64,000 nucleotides of DNA, taken from the NCBI GenBank assembly GCA_002162955.1, contig MABD01000038.1, positions 1-64,000 of the forward strand. Reading direction: 5' to 3'. The stretch comes from Gammaproteobacteria bacterium 45_16_T64 (GTDB lineage Bacteria > Pseudomonadota > Gammaproteobacteria > Pseudomonadales > Ketobacteraceae). The notes under the pieces are model-generated. The model ran no database searches and was not told the DNA's origin. It worked only from the letters and a program-made list of their open reading frames with translations. Every line of letters starts with the position of its first letter. Position 1 is the first letter of the stretch. This document shows positions 27,326 through 36,755 of this stretch, piece by piece. Made by a program: the position numbers and the translations under genes.

Positions 27326-29287
27326 ATGGTCTTTCACGAAATTTGGAAAAAACAAATGGATATGATACCAAACCGAAGGCAGGTAGGTGACAATCGAAGA
27401 GCGATTTCCTGGCGTAATTATAAGGTAGGTGAAGATCTCTTAGACGCCTTAGGTATTCTGGATGGCGATCTCAATATTGTACAGCTTAGCCGCAGCGGTC
27501 GGGATCTAATTGGGGTGAGCCATCAAAATGATGAAACCATTGCTTTCGGTGAAATTATCCATCCAAGAGATCGGCATCAAGCGAAGGCTGCGTTAGAGCA
27601 TTGTTTAAGTAGTAATAGTACGTTAGATATTGAGATTAGATTAAACGAAACAGAAGAACAGCAATGTTGGGCGCATTTACGGGCTGTTCCGATGGCAGAA
27701 CGCAATCTAATTTTTGTGACGATCTACAATATAAGTTCTTACAAAGCTGAAATCGATCAGCTGGGACGATTCTTTTCACTGTCTCCCGATCTATTTTGTG
27801 TGCTGGATTTTGAGGGCGGTTTCATGCGTATCAATAGTGCGTGGGAGCTTCTGCTAGGGTGGCCCCTAAAAACATTGATCGATAATAATTTCTCCTCGTT
27901 TGTGCATCCGTCAGATAGAGAAAGAACAGCGGCCCAATATGCGAATATCATCATTGGTGCGGATACAGTTCTGTTCGAAAATAGATATCGTACAATTGAT
28001 GGTACGTATAAGTGGATTGAGTGGAAATCTGTTGCGTTAACGGAAGAAAAGCTAATATTTGCCAATGCACGGGATATTACTGCTAGAAAGGAATTCGAAA
28101 GTACGTTACGAGACATGGAAGCCGCACAAATATCGGATAGAACCAAATCGACATTTTTATCTGCCATGAGCCATGAGTTACGTACTCCTCTTAATGGCAT
28201 TTTGGGTATTGCCAGTATTGCCTACGATGAAGCTGAAGGTGATTCCCAGCGTGATCTGTTAAGCACGATAAAAACGTCGGCAGAGTCCTTGGCAAAAATA
28301 GTGGAAGATATTCTAGATTTTACCAAAATTGATGCCGGACAAATTGAGCTGGAATCTCAGCCGTTCTCAGTACGGGCTTTAATAGCGGAAATAAAACGAA
28401 TTAATTCGATAGACGCCAATGAAAAAGGAATTCCACTTATTGTCGAAGTTGAAGACGATGTTCCTGATATCTTGGAAAATGATGCCAATAGGATAAGTCA
28501 GGTGCTCAGGAATCTAGTGGACAACGCAATACGTTTTACAAGTGAAGGTGACGTGACTGTATCGGTAAATATAATAACGGACAGAGATGATAAAGAGGAT
28601 AAGAGTCACTGTTGGTTACGTTTTAGTGTCAGGGATACAGGACAGGGTATTGCTCCAAATGAAGAAGCCAGAATATTTGATGCATTCCATCAAGCGCAGA
28701 ATTTTATGGAACGCAGAATTGGTGGTATGGGTATTGGCCTTGCGGTGTCCAAGCAGCTGTTGGAGTTGATGGGAGGCTCAATTCGGTTAAAAACACAGTT
28801 AGGCGAGGGCAGTACATTTATACTCGAGATTCCCTTCAAAATCCCCCAAAGTTCTGTACGCCACGAGTTGCCAAAAGTTGACGGAGAGGCTCCTTGTCGG
28901 TCGTTACATATCCTAGTGGTTGAAGATAATATTGTTAATCAGAAAGTTGCTATTCGATTCTTGACCAAACAGGGTCATTCCGTGATTGTTGCCGAGAATG
29001 GTCATCTGGCGATTGAAGCCTTTGAGAAGGAGATATTTGATCTCATTCTTATGGATATACAAATGCCTGAAATGGATGGAATCACGGCAACACAATGTAT
29101 ACGAAAAATAGAAAGAGAAGGTAGAGAGAAGACTCCAATCGTTGCGATGACGGCTCATGCCTCTAAAAGTGATGAAAATGGTTGTTATGCCGCAGGTATG
29201 GATGATTTTATTGTCAAGCCATTCAAGCCGGAAAAGCTCATCGGTGTATTACTCAGGGTGGCTAACGCCAACGGGTATCAGGACTGA
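27326..29287 (+). CDS. PAS-domain hybrid histidine kinase/response regulator
   Basis: A 653-residue cytoplasmic hybrid kinase. Two PAS domains (about 35-145, and about 148-265 with the PAC segment RYRTIDGTYKWIEW) are followed by HisKA with SHELRTPLNGILG near 284, an HATPase domain (DTGQGIAPNE, GMGIGLAV), and a receiver from about 527 (ILVVEDN, phosphoacceptor Asp in LILMDIQMPEMDG, Lys in VKPFKP). No membrane segments. The first ATG at 27326 lacks a strong ribosome binding site; ATG at 27356 has a GGA about eight bases upstream and may be the true start. It stands just before can. Confidence 0.93.
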   Translation: MVFHEIWKKQMDMIPNRRQVGDNRRAISWRNYKVGEDLLDALGILDGDLNIVQLSRSGRDLIGVSHQNDETIAFGEIIHPRDRHQAKAALEHCLSSNSTLDIEIRLNETEEQQCWAHLRAVPMAERNLIFVTIYNISSYKAEIDQLGRFFSLSPDLFCVLDFEGGFMRINSAWELLLGWPLKTLIDNNFSSFVHPSDRERTAAQYANIIIGADTVLFENRYRTIDGTYKWIEWKSVALTEEKLIFANARDITARKEFESTLRDMEAAQISDRTKSTFLSAMSHELRTPLNGILGIASIAYDEAEGDSQRDLLSTIKTSAESLAKIVEDILDFTKIDAGQIELESQPFSVRALIAEIKRINSIDANEKGIPLIVEVEDDVPDILENDANRISQVLRNLVDNAIRFTSEGDVTVSVNIITDRDDKEDKSHCWLRFSVRDTGQGIAPNEEARIFDAFHQAQNFMERRIGGMGIGLAVSKQLLELMGGSIRLKTQLGEGSTFILEIPFKIPQSSVRHELPKVDGEAPCRSLHILVVEDNIVNQKVAIRFLTKQGHSVIVAENGHLAIEAFEKEIFDLILMDIQMPEMDGITATQCIRKIEREGREKTPIVAMTAHASKSDENGCYAAGMDDFIVKPFKPEKLIGVLLRVANANGYQD

Positions 29288-29369
29288 ATAAAGCTATTGT
29301 TTTTACGGCCCTTTCGAGGTAGATTCTTCGATTATCGATTGAGAGATTTGAGACGGAGAGCGTAGTACA

Positions 29370-29984
29370 TTGAAAACCTTAAAACACTTGTTTGATCGAA
29401 ATTTGGCATGGGCTGATGACATCAAACAATCAAATCCGGAATTTTTCTCGAAACTGTCAAAACAGCAAGCTCCCGAGTATTTGTGGATTGGGTGCTCTGA
29501 TAGTCGTGTGCCAGCCAATCAAATTGTGAATCTTCCCCCGGGTGAAATTTTTGTTCACCGTAATATTGCCAATGTCGTAGTACATACTGATCTAAACTGC
29601 CTTTCTGTAATACATTATGCGGTAGAAGTACTTAAGGTTAAGCACATCATGGTGTGTGGGCATTACGGGTGTGGCGGCGTTAAGGCGGCGATGGATGGCA
29701 GTGAGAACGGGTTGATTGATAATTGGCTATGCCATATTAAGGACGTTGAACGATTTAATTCAGAGAAATTGGAAGGCTTGTCGGAACACGATAAACTTGA
29801 CCGTCTGTGCGAAATAAATGTGATTGAGCAGGTGAACAACGTTTGCAATACCACTATTGTTCAGAATGCGTGGAAGAATGGAGCAGACCTATCGGTACAT
29901 GGATGGATCTATGGCATCGATAATGGAATATTGAAAGATCTTGATACGTGTATTTCGTCAAAAGAGCAGTTGCTTTCTCGCTAG
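29370..29984 (+). CDS. can: Beta-class carbonic anhydrase
   Basis: A 204-residue zinc enzyme that interconverts carbon dioxide and bicarbonate. Zinc ligands and active-site residues are at the same numbers as in E. coli Can: Cys42, Asp44 and Arg46 in IGCSDSR, and His98 and Cys101 in CGHYGCGG. The start is TTG at 29370, with GGAG about 12 bases before it; no nearer ATG would keep the conserved N-terminus. It lies between two hybrid kinases and converges on the H-NOX-linked one. Confidence 0.95.
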   Translation: MKTLKHLFDRNLAWADDIKQSNPEFFSKLSKQQAPEYLWIGCSDSRVPANQIVNLPPGEIFVHRNIANVVVHTDLNCLSVIHYAVEVLKVKHIMVCGHYGCGGVKAAMDGSENGLIDNWLCHIKDVERFNSEKLEGLSEHDKLDRLCEINVIEQVNNVCNTTIVQNAWKNGADLSVHGWIYGIDNGILKDLDTCISSKEQLLSR

Positions 29985-30049
29985 CATCATTGAGCGAAAT
30001 GGTAACTAAATATGTCTTTTGTGGCGTGTCGGAGTGGATAGTGACGTTG

Positions 30050-32482
30050 TTAATTTGTAACAAATGCTGATAGCTCTGTTGTTAGTTCTTTATACGCGGT
30101 GAGAAAGGCGGGCATGGTTTTTCCTACAATGTCCGCATTATTCTCATGGGCATTTGTTTCTAGTATCGTTGCCTGATGCGCTAGGGCTATTCCACTAAGG
30201 TTGCTTGCCACACCTTTTATACTATGAGCTAATTGAAAAATCCGGGGTAAGTCATTACTTCGATATGCTTGCTCAATGGTTGTTATTCGTTTTGGCATGT
30301 CCTGAAGGAACAGTCCTATAAGCATACGTAACTTTGCTTCCCCCCCTACTCTTTTTAATACTGATGCTTTATCCCACGTAAGCAAGGGAGAGGGGAGTGC
30401 CGGTATGCTATTGGTTGAGTCAGGAATGTCAGTAGCTATCGCTTGATCTTTGTGTGGCGGTATCCATTGGCGAATCATATTTTCTAGAGCTTGTGGGTCT
30501 AGGGGCTTTGACAAGTAGTCGTTCATGCCGGCATGTAAACACTTTTCTCTATCGCCGGTCATAGCGCTGGCAGTCATGGCAATAATAGTAACCGATTTGA
30601 ACTGCTTGCCAGCTTTACCTGATCGAATACACTGAGTGGTTTCGTAGCCATCCATTTCTGGCATCTGGCAATCCATCAGAACTAAGTTGATAGGTTTGGG
30701 CTTATTGGATCGTAGCAATAGTTTAATTGCCGACTTTCCATTGGAGGCTATTATTGCATTTAGCCCCATACCATTCAGTATGCCAAGAGCCACTTCTTGG
30801 TTAATGGCATTATCTTCTACTAACAGTATTTGAAGGTGACTGAGATTCAGTGGTACTTTTTTGTTCGAACGTATCTTTTTTCTAAAGGCTGGGCGATTAT
30901 TGTTGATGAGGTCTACAATGGAGAATAAATCAGATGTCGTTGCAGGTTTTGGAAAGTATGCGTCGAATCCCAAATTAACAAAATCCTGAGGGTTCATAGG
31001 ATGACTGGGTGGGGTCATCATTACGAGAGCGACTGAATTATAATTTGGATCGCGTCGTATGCTGGTTGCGAGCTCTATGCCGTTCATATCTGACATTTTC
31101 ATATCCATTAGAACGGCACTGATATTTTTTTTGCGTTCTAGTATTGAAATTGCTTCAGACCCATTGGTTGCCTCTTCAGCGTGAGATCCCCAGTGAGTGA
31201 ATTGTTCACGTAATACCATACGATTAATGGCATTGTCATCTACGATTAAGAACGAATGGTTATCCATATTCTTGGGCGGGGAGATGATTTCTGAATTTCT
31301 ACTATTTCTAAGCAAAAGTACAAATTCAAAATTTGATCCTTTATTAAGCGTTGATGCAACACTAATGCTGCCGCCCATTAGTTCACATAATTGCTTTACG
31401 ATGGATAATCCTAAACCGGTACCGCCGTATTCTCTTGTTGTGGAAGAGTCGGCTTGAGTGAAAGCGTCAAATAGCGTGGCGATACCATCTTCTGGTATTC
31501 CTATGCCGCTATCGCGCACAGAGCAAGTCAATATCGAGTCATTGGGCCCGACCTGCTTCAATTTTGCCCGTAAAACTATTTCCCCTTTAGAGGTAAACTT
31601 TATTGCGTTACCTAAGAGATTCACGACAATTTGGCGTATTCTACTCGGGTCGCTCTTAACCATTGAGCAATTAATATTGATAATATCGAGCACTAGGTCA
31701 ATATTGTTTTTTTCCGCGTCTAATGCGAAGGATGCAATAATATCTTCCAGTAGATTTCGTATATCAAAATCAACTTCTTCTAGAATAAGTTGGCCAGAGT
31801 CTACTTTTGAGAAATCCAAAATATCGTTTATGACAGTTAGCAGTGCTTTGGCGCTTGATTGAGCTACGTCAGTTTTTCTTTGTTGGTCTGCGGTCAAGGG
31901 GGTGTTCTGTAATAATCCAAGCATACCAAGTACACCGTTCATAGGCGTGCGTATTTCATGGCTCATACAGGCAAGAAATTCACTTTTCGCTTTTGCTGCC
32001 TTCTCTGCCTCTTCTTTCGCTTTGTTGAGTTTTTCTTGTTTTCTCTTTAATCTAGACATGAGATGCCGAAGATCGTTCATTGATGCTTGCTGTGTTTGTA
32101 GTAATAGCAAAAGATCATTTGTTGGATCGTGTATAGCAAAATCTCTAAAAGTTAAACCAAGATCGGTTATTTCTTCAACTTCCGATATTTTTGGGGTTCC
32201 TATAAATAGAAGAGTGCCAGCTGTTTCTTCGATAAATTCACCGGATAATTGTGGTTTTGATAAATCGTTGGATCGTAGTATACAAAGTGATGTGTCGATA
32301 GACTTAATTTTTTCAAAAGATAGAGAATCAATCCAAGGCCTGTCTAACGTAAAGTGATTAGAAAAGTCATCGCCCTGGTTGACGCTAGGATATATTTTGA
32401 TAAAACTTCGCCCCATAGAAATAAAGCGAAGATCTTTTGTGATAACAAAGTAGAATGGAAAAACACGATCAAAGAATTTCAT
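30050..32482 (-). CDS. H-NOX-associated hybrid histidine kinase (HNOBA-type) with HPt
   Basis: An 810-residue kinase. Residues 1-130 match the HNOB-associated sensory domain ([13 protein letters not shown], then [18 protein letters not shown]). A coiled coil (about 132-165) leads to HisKA with [13 protein letters not shown] near 174, an HATPase domain (GTGLGLSIV), two receivers with phosphoacceptor Asp in VLMDMKM and [12 protein letters not shown], and a C-terminal HPt with HSIKG. It starts 14 bases after the H-NOX gene, so the two form an operon. H-NOX binding nitric oxide is known to inhibit such kinases. No good ribosome binding site is visible, which favours coupling. Confidence 0.95.
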   Translation of the reverse strand: MKFFDRVFPFYFVITKDLRFISMGRSFIKIYPSVNQGDDFSNHFTLDRPWIDSLSFEKIKSIDTSLCILRSNDLSKPQLSGEFIEETAGTLLFIGTPKISEVEEITDLGLTFRDFAIHDPTNDLLLLLQTQQASMNDLRHLMSRLKRKQEKLNKAKEEAEKAAKAKSEFLACMSHEIRTPMNGVLGMLGLLQNTPLTADQQRKTDVAQSSAKALLTVINDILDFSKVDSGQLILEEVDFDIRNLLEDIIASFALDAEKNNIDLVLDIININCSMVKSDPSRIRQIVVNLLGNAIKFTSKGEIVLRAKLKQVGPNDSILTCSVRDSGIGIPEDGIATLFDAFTQADSSTTREYGGTGLGLSIVKQLCELMGGSISVASTLNKGSNFEFVLLLRNSRNSEIISPPKNMDNHSFLIVDDNAINRMVLREQFTHWGSHAEEATNGSEAISILERKKNISAVLMDMKMSDMNGIELATSIRRDPNYNSVALVMMTPPSHPMNPQDFVNLGFDAYFPKPATTSDLFSIVDLINNNRPAFRKKIRSNKKVPLNLSHLQILLVEDNAINQEVALGILNGMGLNAIIASNGKSAIKLLLRSNKPKPINLVLMDCQMPEMDGYETTQCIRSGKAGKQFKSVTIIAMTASAMTGDREKCLHAGMNDYLSKPLDPQALENMIRQWIPPHKDQAIATDIPDSTNSIPALPSPLLTWDKASVLKRVGGEAKLRMLIGLFLQDMPKRITTIEQAYRSNDLPRIFQLAHSIKGVASNLSGIALAHQATILETNAHENNADIVGKTMPAFLTAYKELTTELSAFVTN

Positions 32483-32496
32483 TTTCGGAGATGCTG

Positions 32497-33039
32497 TTAA
32501 TTTATGATAAATGAAAATTTATCGACGCCACTGTCATCAATGGTCGAAATCTGAGAAACGCTAACACTCTTGTTAAACCGGTCTCCAATACCTTCGAGTA
32601 GGCCAATGACCATCGGGGCCAAGCCGGATCTCTTCGAACGGTATTCCAATTCGAAATGATTATCAGTGATTTTGTAAGCGGTAAATTTGGGGGGGATCAT
32701 TTCTGGGTAGGTTACGGTGATGCGTGAATGTAGCTCGTCTATGTTGAATAAAAATTCCTCTATATTATTGCCAGTCATGAGGAGGATATCTTCATACCCT
32801 TTTGTGGCGGTATAGGTTGTCCAGAATTTACCGAAAGTTTCTAGTACCTGATCTGAACTAATCCCTAATATTCTAGAAATAGATCCAACAAGGGAATAGG
32901 TAATGTCATCGTCGTAATTATCCATACTGATAAATCCATCAATATCAATTCCGGAATCTTCTAATATCTCATCCCATTTGTCTTCGCCGAATTCTTTGCA
33001 GATTAGGTCTTCGATGGCTTTGTTTACTAAACCGTACAT
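32497..33039 (-). CDS. H-NOX (HNOB) haem nitric oxide sensor
   Basis: A 180-residue cytoplasmic haem protein. The proximal haem ligand is His104 (in IDELHSRI), and the porphyrin-contacting Tyr-x-Ser-x-Arg is Tyr133, Ser135 and Arg137 (YRSKRSGL). The start [13 protein letters not shown] is the family hallmark. AAGAAGG precedes the ATG. In related bacteria H-NOX controls a partner kinase and through it biofilm or c-di-GMP output. No diguanylate cyclase or phosphodiesterase is adjacent, so the output must be elsewhere. Confidence 0.97.
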   Translation of the reverse strand: MYGLVNKAIEDLICKEFGEDKWDEILEDSGIDIDGFISMDNYDDDITYSLVGSISRILGISSDQVLETFGKFWTTYTATKGYEDILLMTGNNIEEFLFNIDELHSRITVTYPEMIPPKFTAYKITDNHFELEYRSKRSGLAPMVIGLLEGIGDRFNKSVSVSQISTIDDSGVDKFSFIIN

Positions 33040-33419
33040 GATGTAAGCCTTCTTGATCGGTGGTGTATTTAGTATAGTGTAGTAGCTTCATGGTGAATAC
33101 AAAACATGAAAATTGGCAACAAATATTGAAATAGAAATTACGGTATCCATATGATCAAACGTCGCAATTTGCGTCGTGGAATGCGAACAATAAAAATGTA
33201 AAATTATGGGGTACGTAAATAAAATTTCGGCTTGTGTGAGCGGACAACTTTCGCATAAATGCCGTCATAACTATTATGATCCGCTATATTTCCTAATTAC
33301 CTAAATATATGAAGTTTTGATTCTATGTGCCTGACTCGATATTAGTTATAGTAGAATATATATCGAAATATGTGAGCTATGTCTGGCAATTGCCTAAGAT
33401 AGAAAGGCAGGGTAGTCGC
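33040..33419. other. Divergent spacer with no gene
   Basis: About 380 A+T-rich bases between the H-NOX gene and the Ig-like protein gene. A GTG at 33327 opens a longer frame for the downstream gene, but it would place residues before the signal peptide and has no ribosome binding site. A small dyad CGCAA-T-TTGCG is at 33163-33173. Nothing else is seen. Confidence 0.5.
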
Positions 33420-34073
33420 ATGAGTAGTCGTTCAGCCGTTCAGTTAGTACATATTGGTTTTGTGTTGTTAATTATTGCGTTTATCTCTGCTGCTCTGGCG
33501 GAGTCTTCGACGACGCACTCATTCAAACAGCAGAGTATTGATCACCTGTTAGATGATGCAGGAGTAACCATTATTTCCGATATGGATCCGGCACAGGGGG
33601 CGCTGGTGGGTCGATCCTATATCTTCTCTGCAATAGTGAAAAATAGCGCACTTCTACGATCGGTTACCTTTGTTGTCGAATTTCCTGATGGGGTAACGAA
33701 ACAAGACTTTAGAGCCTCTAAATCTACGGAAGATAATTGGAGTGTGAGTATACGAGGCTTCGGTGATGGAGATTGGCGTTGGTGGGTGGTAGCAAAAGAT
33801 GAGCGAGGGCAGAATGGATATGCCGCAAGGTCTGAGGTCGTGAGCTTTTCCGTCGGACGTAATGGTGGAGAAATAGGTGAGCGCGCTGATCCTACGTCTA
33901 TTCTCGGTGAGTTTTCAAGCAGCATCGTGGCTCGTGTATCGAGATCAATGAATATATTAGAGAGTCTTCGTTTCCAGGTGTTTTATAAATGCCTTCATAA
34001 AAGAAAGCCTGATACTAAATTCTGCCTTGGGCCGGTACGCCGGCATGGTTTTGGGGTTCCTGGTATTAAATAG
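33420..34073 (+). CDS. Secreted protein with one Ig-like module, truncated relative of the next gene
   Basis: About 217 residues from ATG 33420. AGGGTAG precedes this ATG, and the protein then starts with a signal peptide (hydrophobic 9-27, cleavage near ALA). Residues about 45-145 form a module with WRWWVVAKD and an MDPAQG turn that is clearly related to residues about 105-200 of the protease at 34246. The rest (about 145-217) ends with several cysteines and lacks the protease domain. Function unknown. It may be a remnant of a partial duplication or a stand-alone adhesion module. Confidence 0.65.
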   Translation: MSSRSAVQLVHIGFVLLIIAFISAALAESSTTHSFKQQSIDHLLDDAGVTIISDMDPAQGALVGRSYIFSAIVKNSALLRSVTFVVEFPDGVTKQDFRASKSTEDNWSVSIRGFGDGDWRWWVVAKDERGQNGYAARSEVVSFSVGRNGGEIGERADPTSILGEFSSSIVARVSRSMNILESLRFQVFYKCLHKRKPDTKFCLGPVRRHGFGVPGIK

Positions 34074-34245
34074 TATGTAGGAATATTATCAATTTGGATT
34101 CAGCGTATTTATATTACAAAATCGAATAAAATTATAATATTTTGATCCTATTAGCCCAGATTTCGCTCCGGTATAGTGAAAATGAGATGTAGTTTATATT
34201 CGCTATATATAGCCTGTATTTCGGGTGAAATAGTAAGGTGTGATT

Positions 34246-35724
34246 ATGATAGGTTCTTCTCCTAGATTGATGCTCGTAACGTGTATTCTGGCCGGGCTTT
34301 CTTTTCTCTCTGTCGCTCATGCGGATTCATTATCCCAAAGTATGTCTCGAAAGCCGGTTATAGATCACTGGACTACAGAGCGTATTAAAGGGGCAACCCC
34401 TCGTGACTTTGTGATTGATCATCGAGGGTTGGGCTATCTCAAAGAAAAGAACGGTAATTTGAAGCCCCATGGACATCAATTAGAGGCTATTGAGCCTGTA
34501 ACGATAACTCCTCGGGGTAAACCATCGTCATCTAACAACGATACTGTTCCGCCTGCTATATCTAATATGGATCCATCTCAAGGTTCCATGATTGACGCTG
34601 CTTATACATTTTCAGCAGTGATCTCCGACGATAGCGGCTTGAAATCTGTGGTCTTTGTTATTGAGTTCCCCAGCGGTGCTACCCAGAGCTTTACACCGGC
34701 ACGATCTGGCGACACTTGGTCTGTGGGTCTACAAGGATTTACCAATGGAGAGTGGCGTTGGTGGGTTGTTGCAAAAGACTTTGGTGCGAAAGGAGGTAAT
34801 ACTGCGATGTCAGCAATGGTAGAATTTTCCGTAGGTAGTGGAAGCAGTGGCGATGGGGGAGAGAGCTCTGATACTATTACCAATAGTGCGTGGTCACTTG
34901 GTGGCGTGGTGCAAACTGCGGCAGGAAGGATCTATTTTGAAATGCCAACTAATAAGAGGCGAAAGCGTTGGTCTGGCTATGTCTGTTCTGGCACTGTTGT
35001 TGATGGTGTTGCTGGCCGTTCTATAATCTTGACTGCGGCTCACTGCGTTTATGATGATGTCAGTAAAGCATTTGCGCGTAATGTTATGTTTATTCCAAAT
35101 CAAGCGGCAACAACAGGTGCGGGTACCGACTTGAATTGTGGTAATGACCCATTAGGTTGCTGGTCAGTTTCATATGGTGTTGTTGATACAGATTGGACAA
35201 CACGAACATTTCCGGAAAATGTTGCTTGGGATTACGCTTTTTACGTGGTTGATGATAATGATGACGAAGTGTATGCAGGTAGTGGTGTGTCTGGTGACGT
35301 TTTGGATTTGGCAACGAACCCTATGGCGATGCAGTTTGCTTCGCCTAGTGTCGATGATGGTGAGGCAGGTAAAGTCAGTCTCGATTTCACTCATGCGCTT
35401 GGGTATTCTTTGAGTGATGATCCTAGCTTTATGTATTGTGCTGAGGACATGACAACGGAAGGCACGGAAAATTGGTGGTTACCGAACTGTGGTTTATCGG
35501 GAGGGGCTTCTGGAGGCCCTTGGGTACAGCCTATGCATGATGGAACGGGTGATGGACCTGTTGTATCCGTTAACTCCTGGGGATATACCACTGAACCTGG
35601 AATGGCCGGTCCTCGGTTGAATGGTACGACTGCATCGTGCATCTTTTCATATGCGGTTACGAATAGTGATTCTGTACCCACGGTGGATGGTGAGGCTGGC
35701 GTGGTACTTTCTAACTGCCCTTAA
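34246..35724 (+). CDS. Secreted trypsin-like serine protease with Ig-like module
   Basis: About 492 residues from ATG 34246; AAGGTG lies seven bases upstream, and the GTG at 34240 is too close to it. A signal peptide (cleavage near AHA-DS, residue 26) is followed by the Ig-like module (about 105-200, WRWWVVAKD) and a chymotrypsin-fold domain. The triad reads His266 (LTAAHC), Asp329 (WDYAFYV) and Ser422 (GGASGGP). Paired cysteines suit a periplasmic or extracellular enzyme. It is the complete form of the module seen at 33420. Stop codons overlap those of the convergent LysR gene. Confidence 0.9.
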   Translation: MIGSSPRLMLVTCILAGLSFLSVAHADSLSQSMSRKPVIDHWTTERIKGATPRDFVIDHRGLGYLKEKNGNLKPHGHQLEAIEPVTITPRGKPSSSNNDTVPPAISNMDPSQGSMIDAAYTFSAVISDDSGLKSVVFVIEFPSGATQSFTPARSGDTWSVGLQGFTNGEWRWWVVAKDFGAKGGNTAMSAMVEFSVGSGSSGDGGESSDTITNSAWSLGGVVQTAAGRIYFEMPTNKRRKRWSGYVCSGTVVDGVAGRSIILTAAHCVYDDVSKAFARNVMFIPNQAATTGAGTDLNCGNDPLGCWSVSYGVVDTDWTTRTFPENVAWDYAFYVVDDNDDEVYAGSGVSGDVLDLATNPMAMQFASPSVDDGEAGKVSLDFTHALGYSLSDDPSFMYCAEDMTTEGTENWWLPNCGLSGGASGGPWVQPMHDGTGDGPVVSVNSWGYTTEPGMAGPRLNGTTASCIFSYAVTNSDSVPTVDGEAGVVLSNCP

Positions 35725-36638
35725 CCAAAGCGTTGAGGCACATTCTTAATAAACCAGGGGCTCAAAAATTCGATCAGTGCTTGTATACGCGCTGGTCGAT
35801 AATCAGATTGTGTATAAAGCAGATTAATCGGTGTGGAGACGGTATCCCAATCCTTAAATAAAGTAGTGAGCTTACCTGTGCTTAACTCATTATCTAACGA
35901 TAGGTAAGGCATACGAATGATGCCTAAACCTGAACTGGCGGCCTCGACGAGGGCCTTACCATTGCGACAACTAAAATTGCCTTTCACTTTGATATCCTCT
36001 CGTATTTTTTCTCCATCTATATACCTGCGATAACGCCATGTCGAAATTGAACCAACCGCACAGTTATGGGCTGTCAGGTCTTTAGGGTGGGTGGGTGTCC
36101 CGTGTGTTTTTAAATAGGTTGGGCTGGCAAGGGTGGCAATGTCCATCTTCATCAGTGGCCGTGCAATCAGGCCGCTATCTTCTAAGAATCCGGCACGAAG
36201 CACTAAATCAAATTGCTCTTCAATCAAGTCAACTTTCACACTACTGAAATCCAAGTTGATGGTTATCTTAGGGTGAAGCAAGCAAAACTCAGAAATGGCA
36301 CGGGTAAGATATCGTTCTCCAAGCACGCCACCCAATGAGTTCATGCGGATTTGTCCACTGAGTTCGGTACGCGACTCCTGTAACTGACTGAGAGCAAAGG
36401 CCATATTGTCCAGTGAGGTCTTACACTGTTCAAACAGCAGTCCACCGGCATCGGTTAAACGCATGGAGCGTGTAGTTCGAATCAACAGCTGTATACCTAA
36501 CTGTTCCTCCAGTTGGCTAAGCTGACGAGAGAGCCTAGCTCTGGAACTACCGAGTTGCTCTGCAGCCTGGGTGAAGCTCTGGTGCTCGGCGATAGCGACA
36601 AATGCGCGGATATCATGCAAGGAGATGTGATCGATCAT
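35721..36638 (-). CDS. LysR-family transcriptional regulator
   Basis: A 305-residue regulator with the helix-turn-helix at about residues 7-65 (FVAIAEHQSFTQAAEQLGSSRARLSRQLSQLEEQL) and an effector domain from about 92. It is divergent from the iron alcohol dehydrogenase gene at 36756 and probably regulates it. Its stop overlaps the stop of the protease gene by 4 bases. Confidence 0.93.
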   Translation of the reverse strand: MIDHISLHDIRAFVAIAEHQSFTQAAEQLGSSRARLSRQLSQLEEQLGIQLLIRTTRSMRLTDAGGLLFEQCKTSLDNMAFALSQLQESRTELSGQIRMNSLGGVLGERYLTRAISEFCLLHPKITINLDFSSVKVDLIEEQFDLVLRAGFLEDSGLIARPLMKMDIATLASPTYLKTHGTPTHPKDLTAHNCAVGSISTWRYRRYIDGEKIREDIKVKGNFSCRNGKALVEAASSGLGIIRMPYLSLDNELSTGKLTTLFKDWDTVSTPINLLYTQSDYRPARIQALIEFLSPWFIKNVPQRFG

Positions 36639-36682
36639 CGTGGGCTCTTTGTTAACCTGAGAATAACAATGAGTTAATTGTA

Positions 36683-36696
36683 TTGATATATATCAA
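36683..36696. promoter_or_regulatory. Candidate operator between LysR and alcohol dehydrogenase
   Basis: TTGATATATATCAA is a perfect 14-bp palindrome, about 45 bases from the LysR start and 60 from the dehydrogenase start. It fits a LysR binding site in a divergent promoter. The A+T-rich context makes chance occurrence possible. Confidence 0.45.
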
Positions 36697-36755
36697 CAAT
36701 CGCTAGGACCTTATGATGGATACCAATTGAGTTAACGAGAACCGGAGAGAGTAAG

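Noticed and set aside
31458-31862. A 134-codon open frame on the + strand inside the H-NOX-linked kinase
   Set aside because: The minus strand carries the conserved kinase motifs there, so this is a shadow frame.
33327-33419. Upstream GTG start extending the Ig-like protein by 31 residues
   Set aside because: It would place 31 residues before a classical signal peptide and has no ribosome binding site; ATG at 33420 has one.
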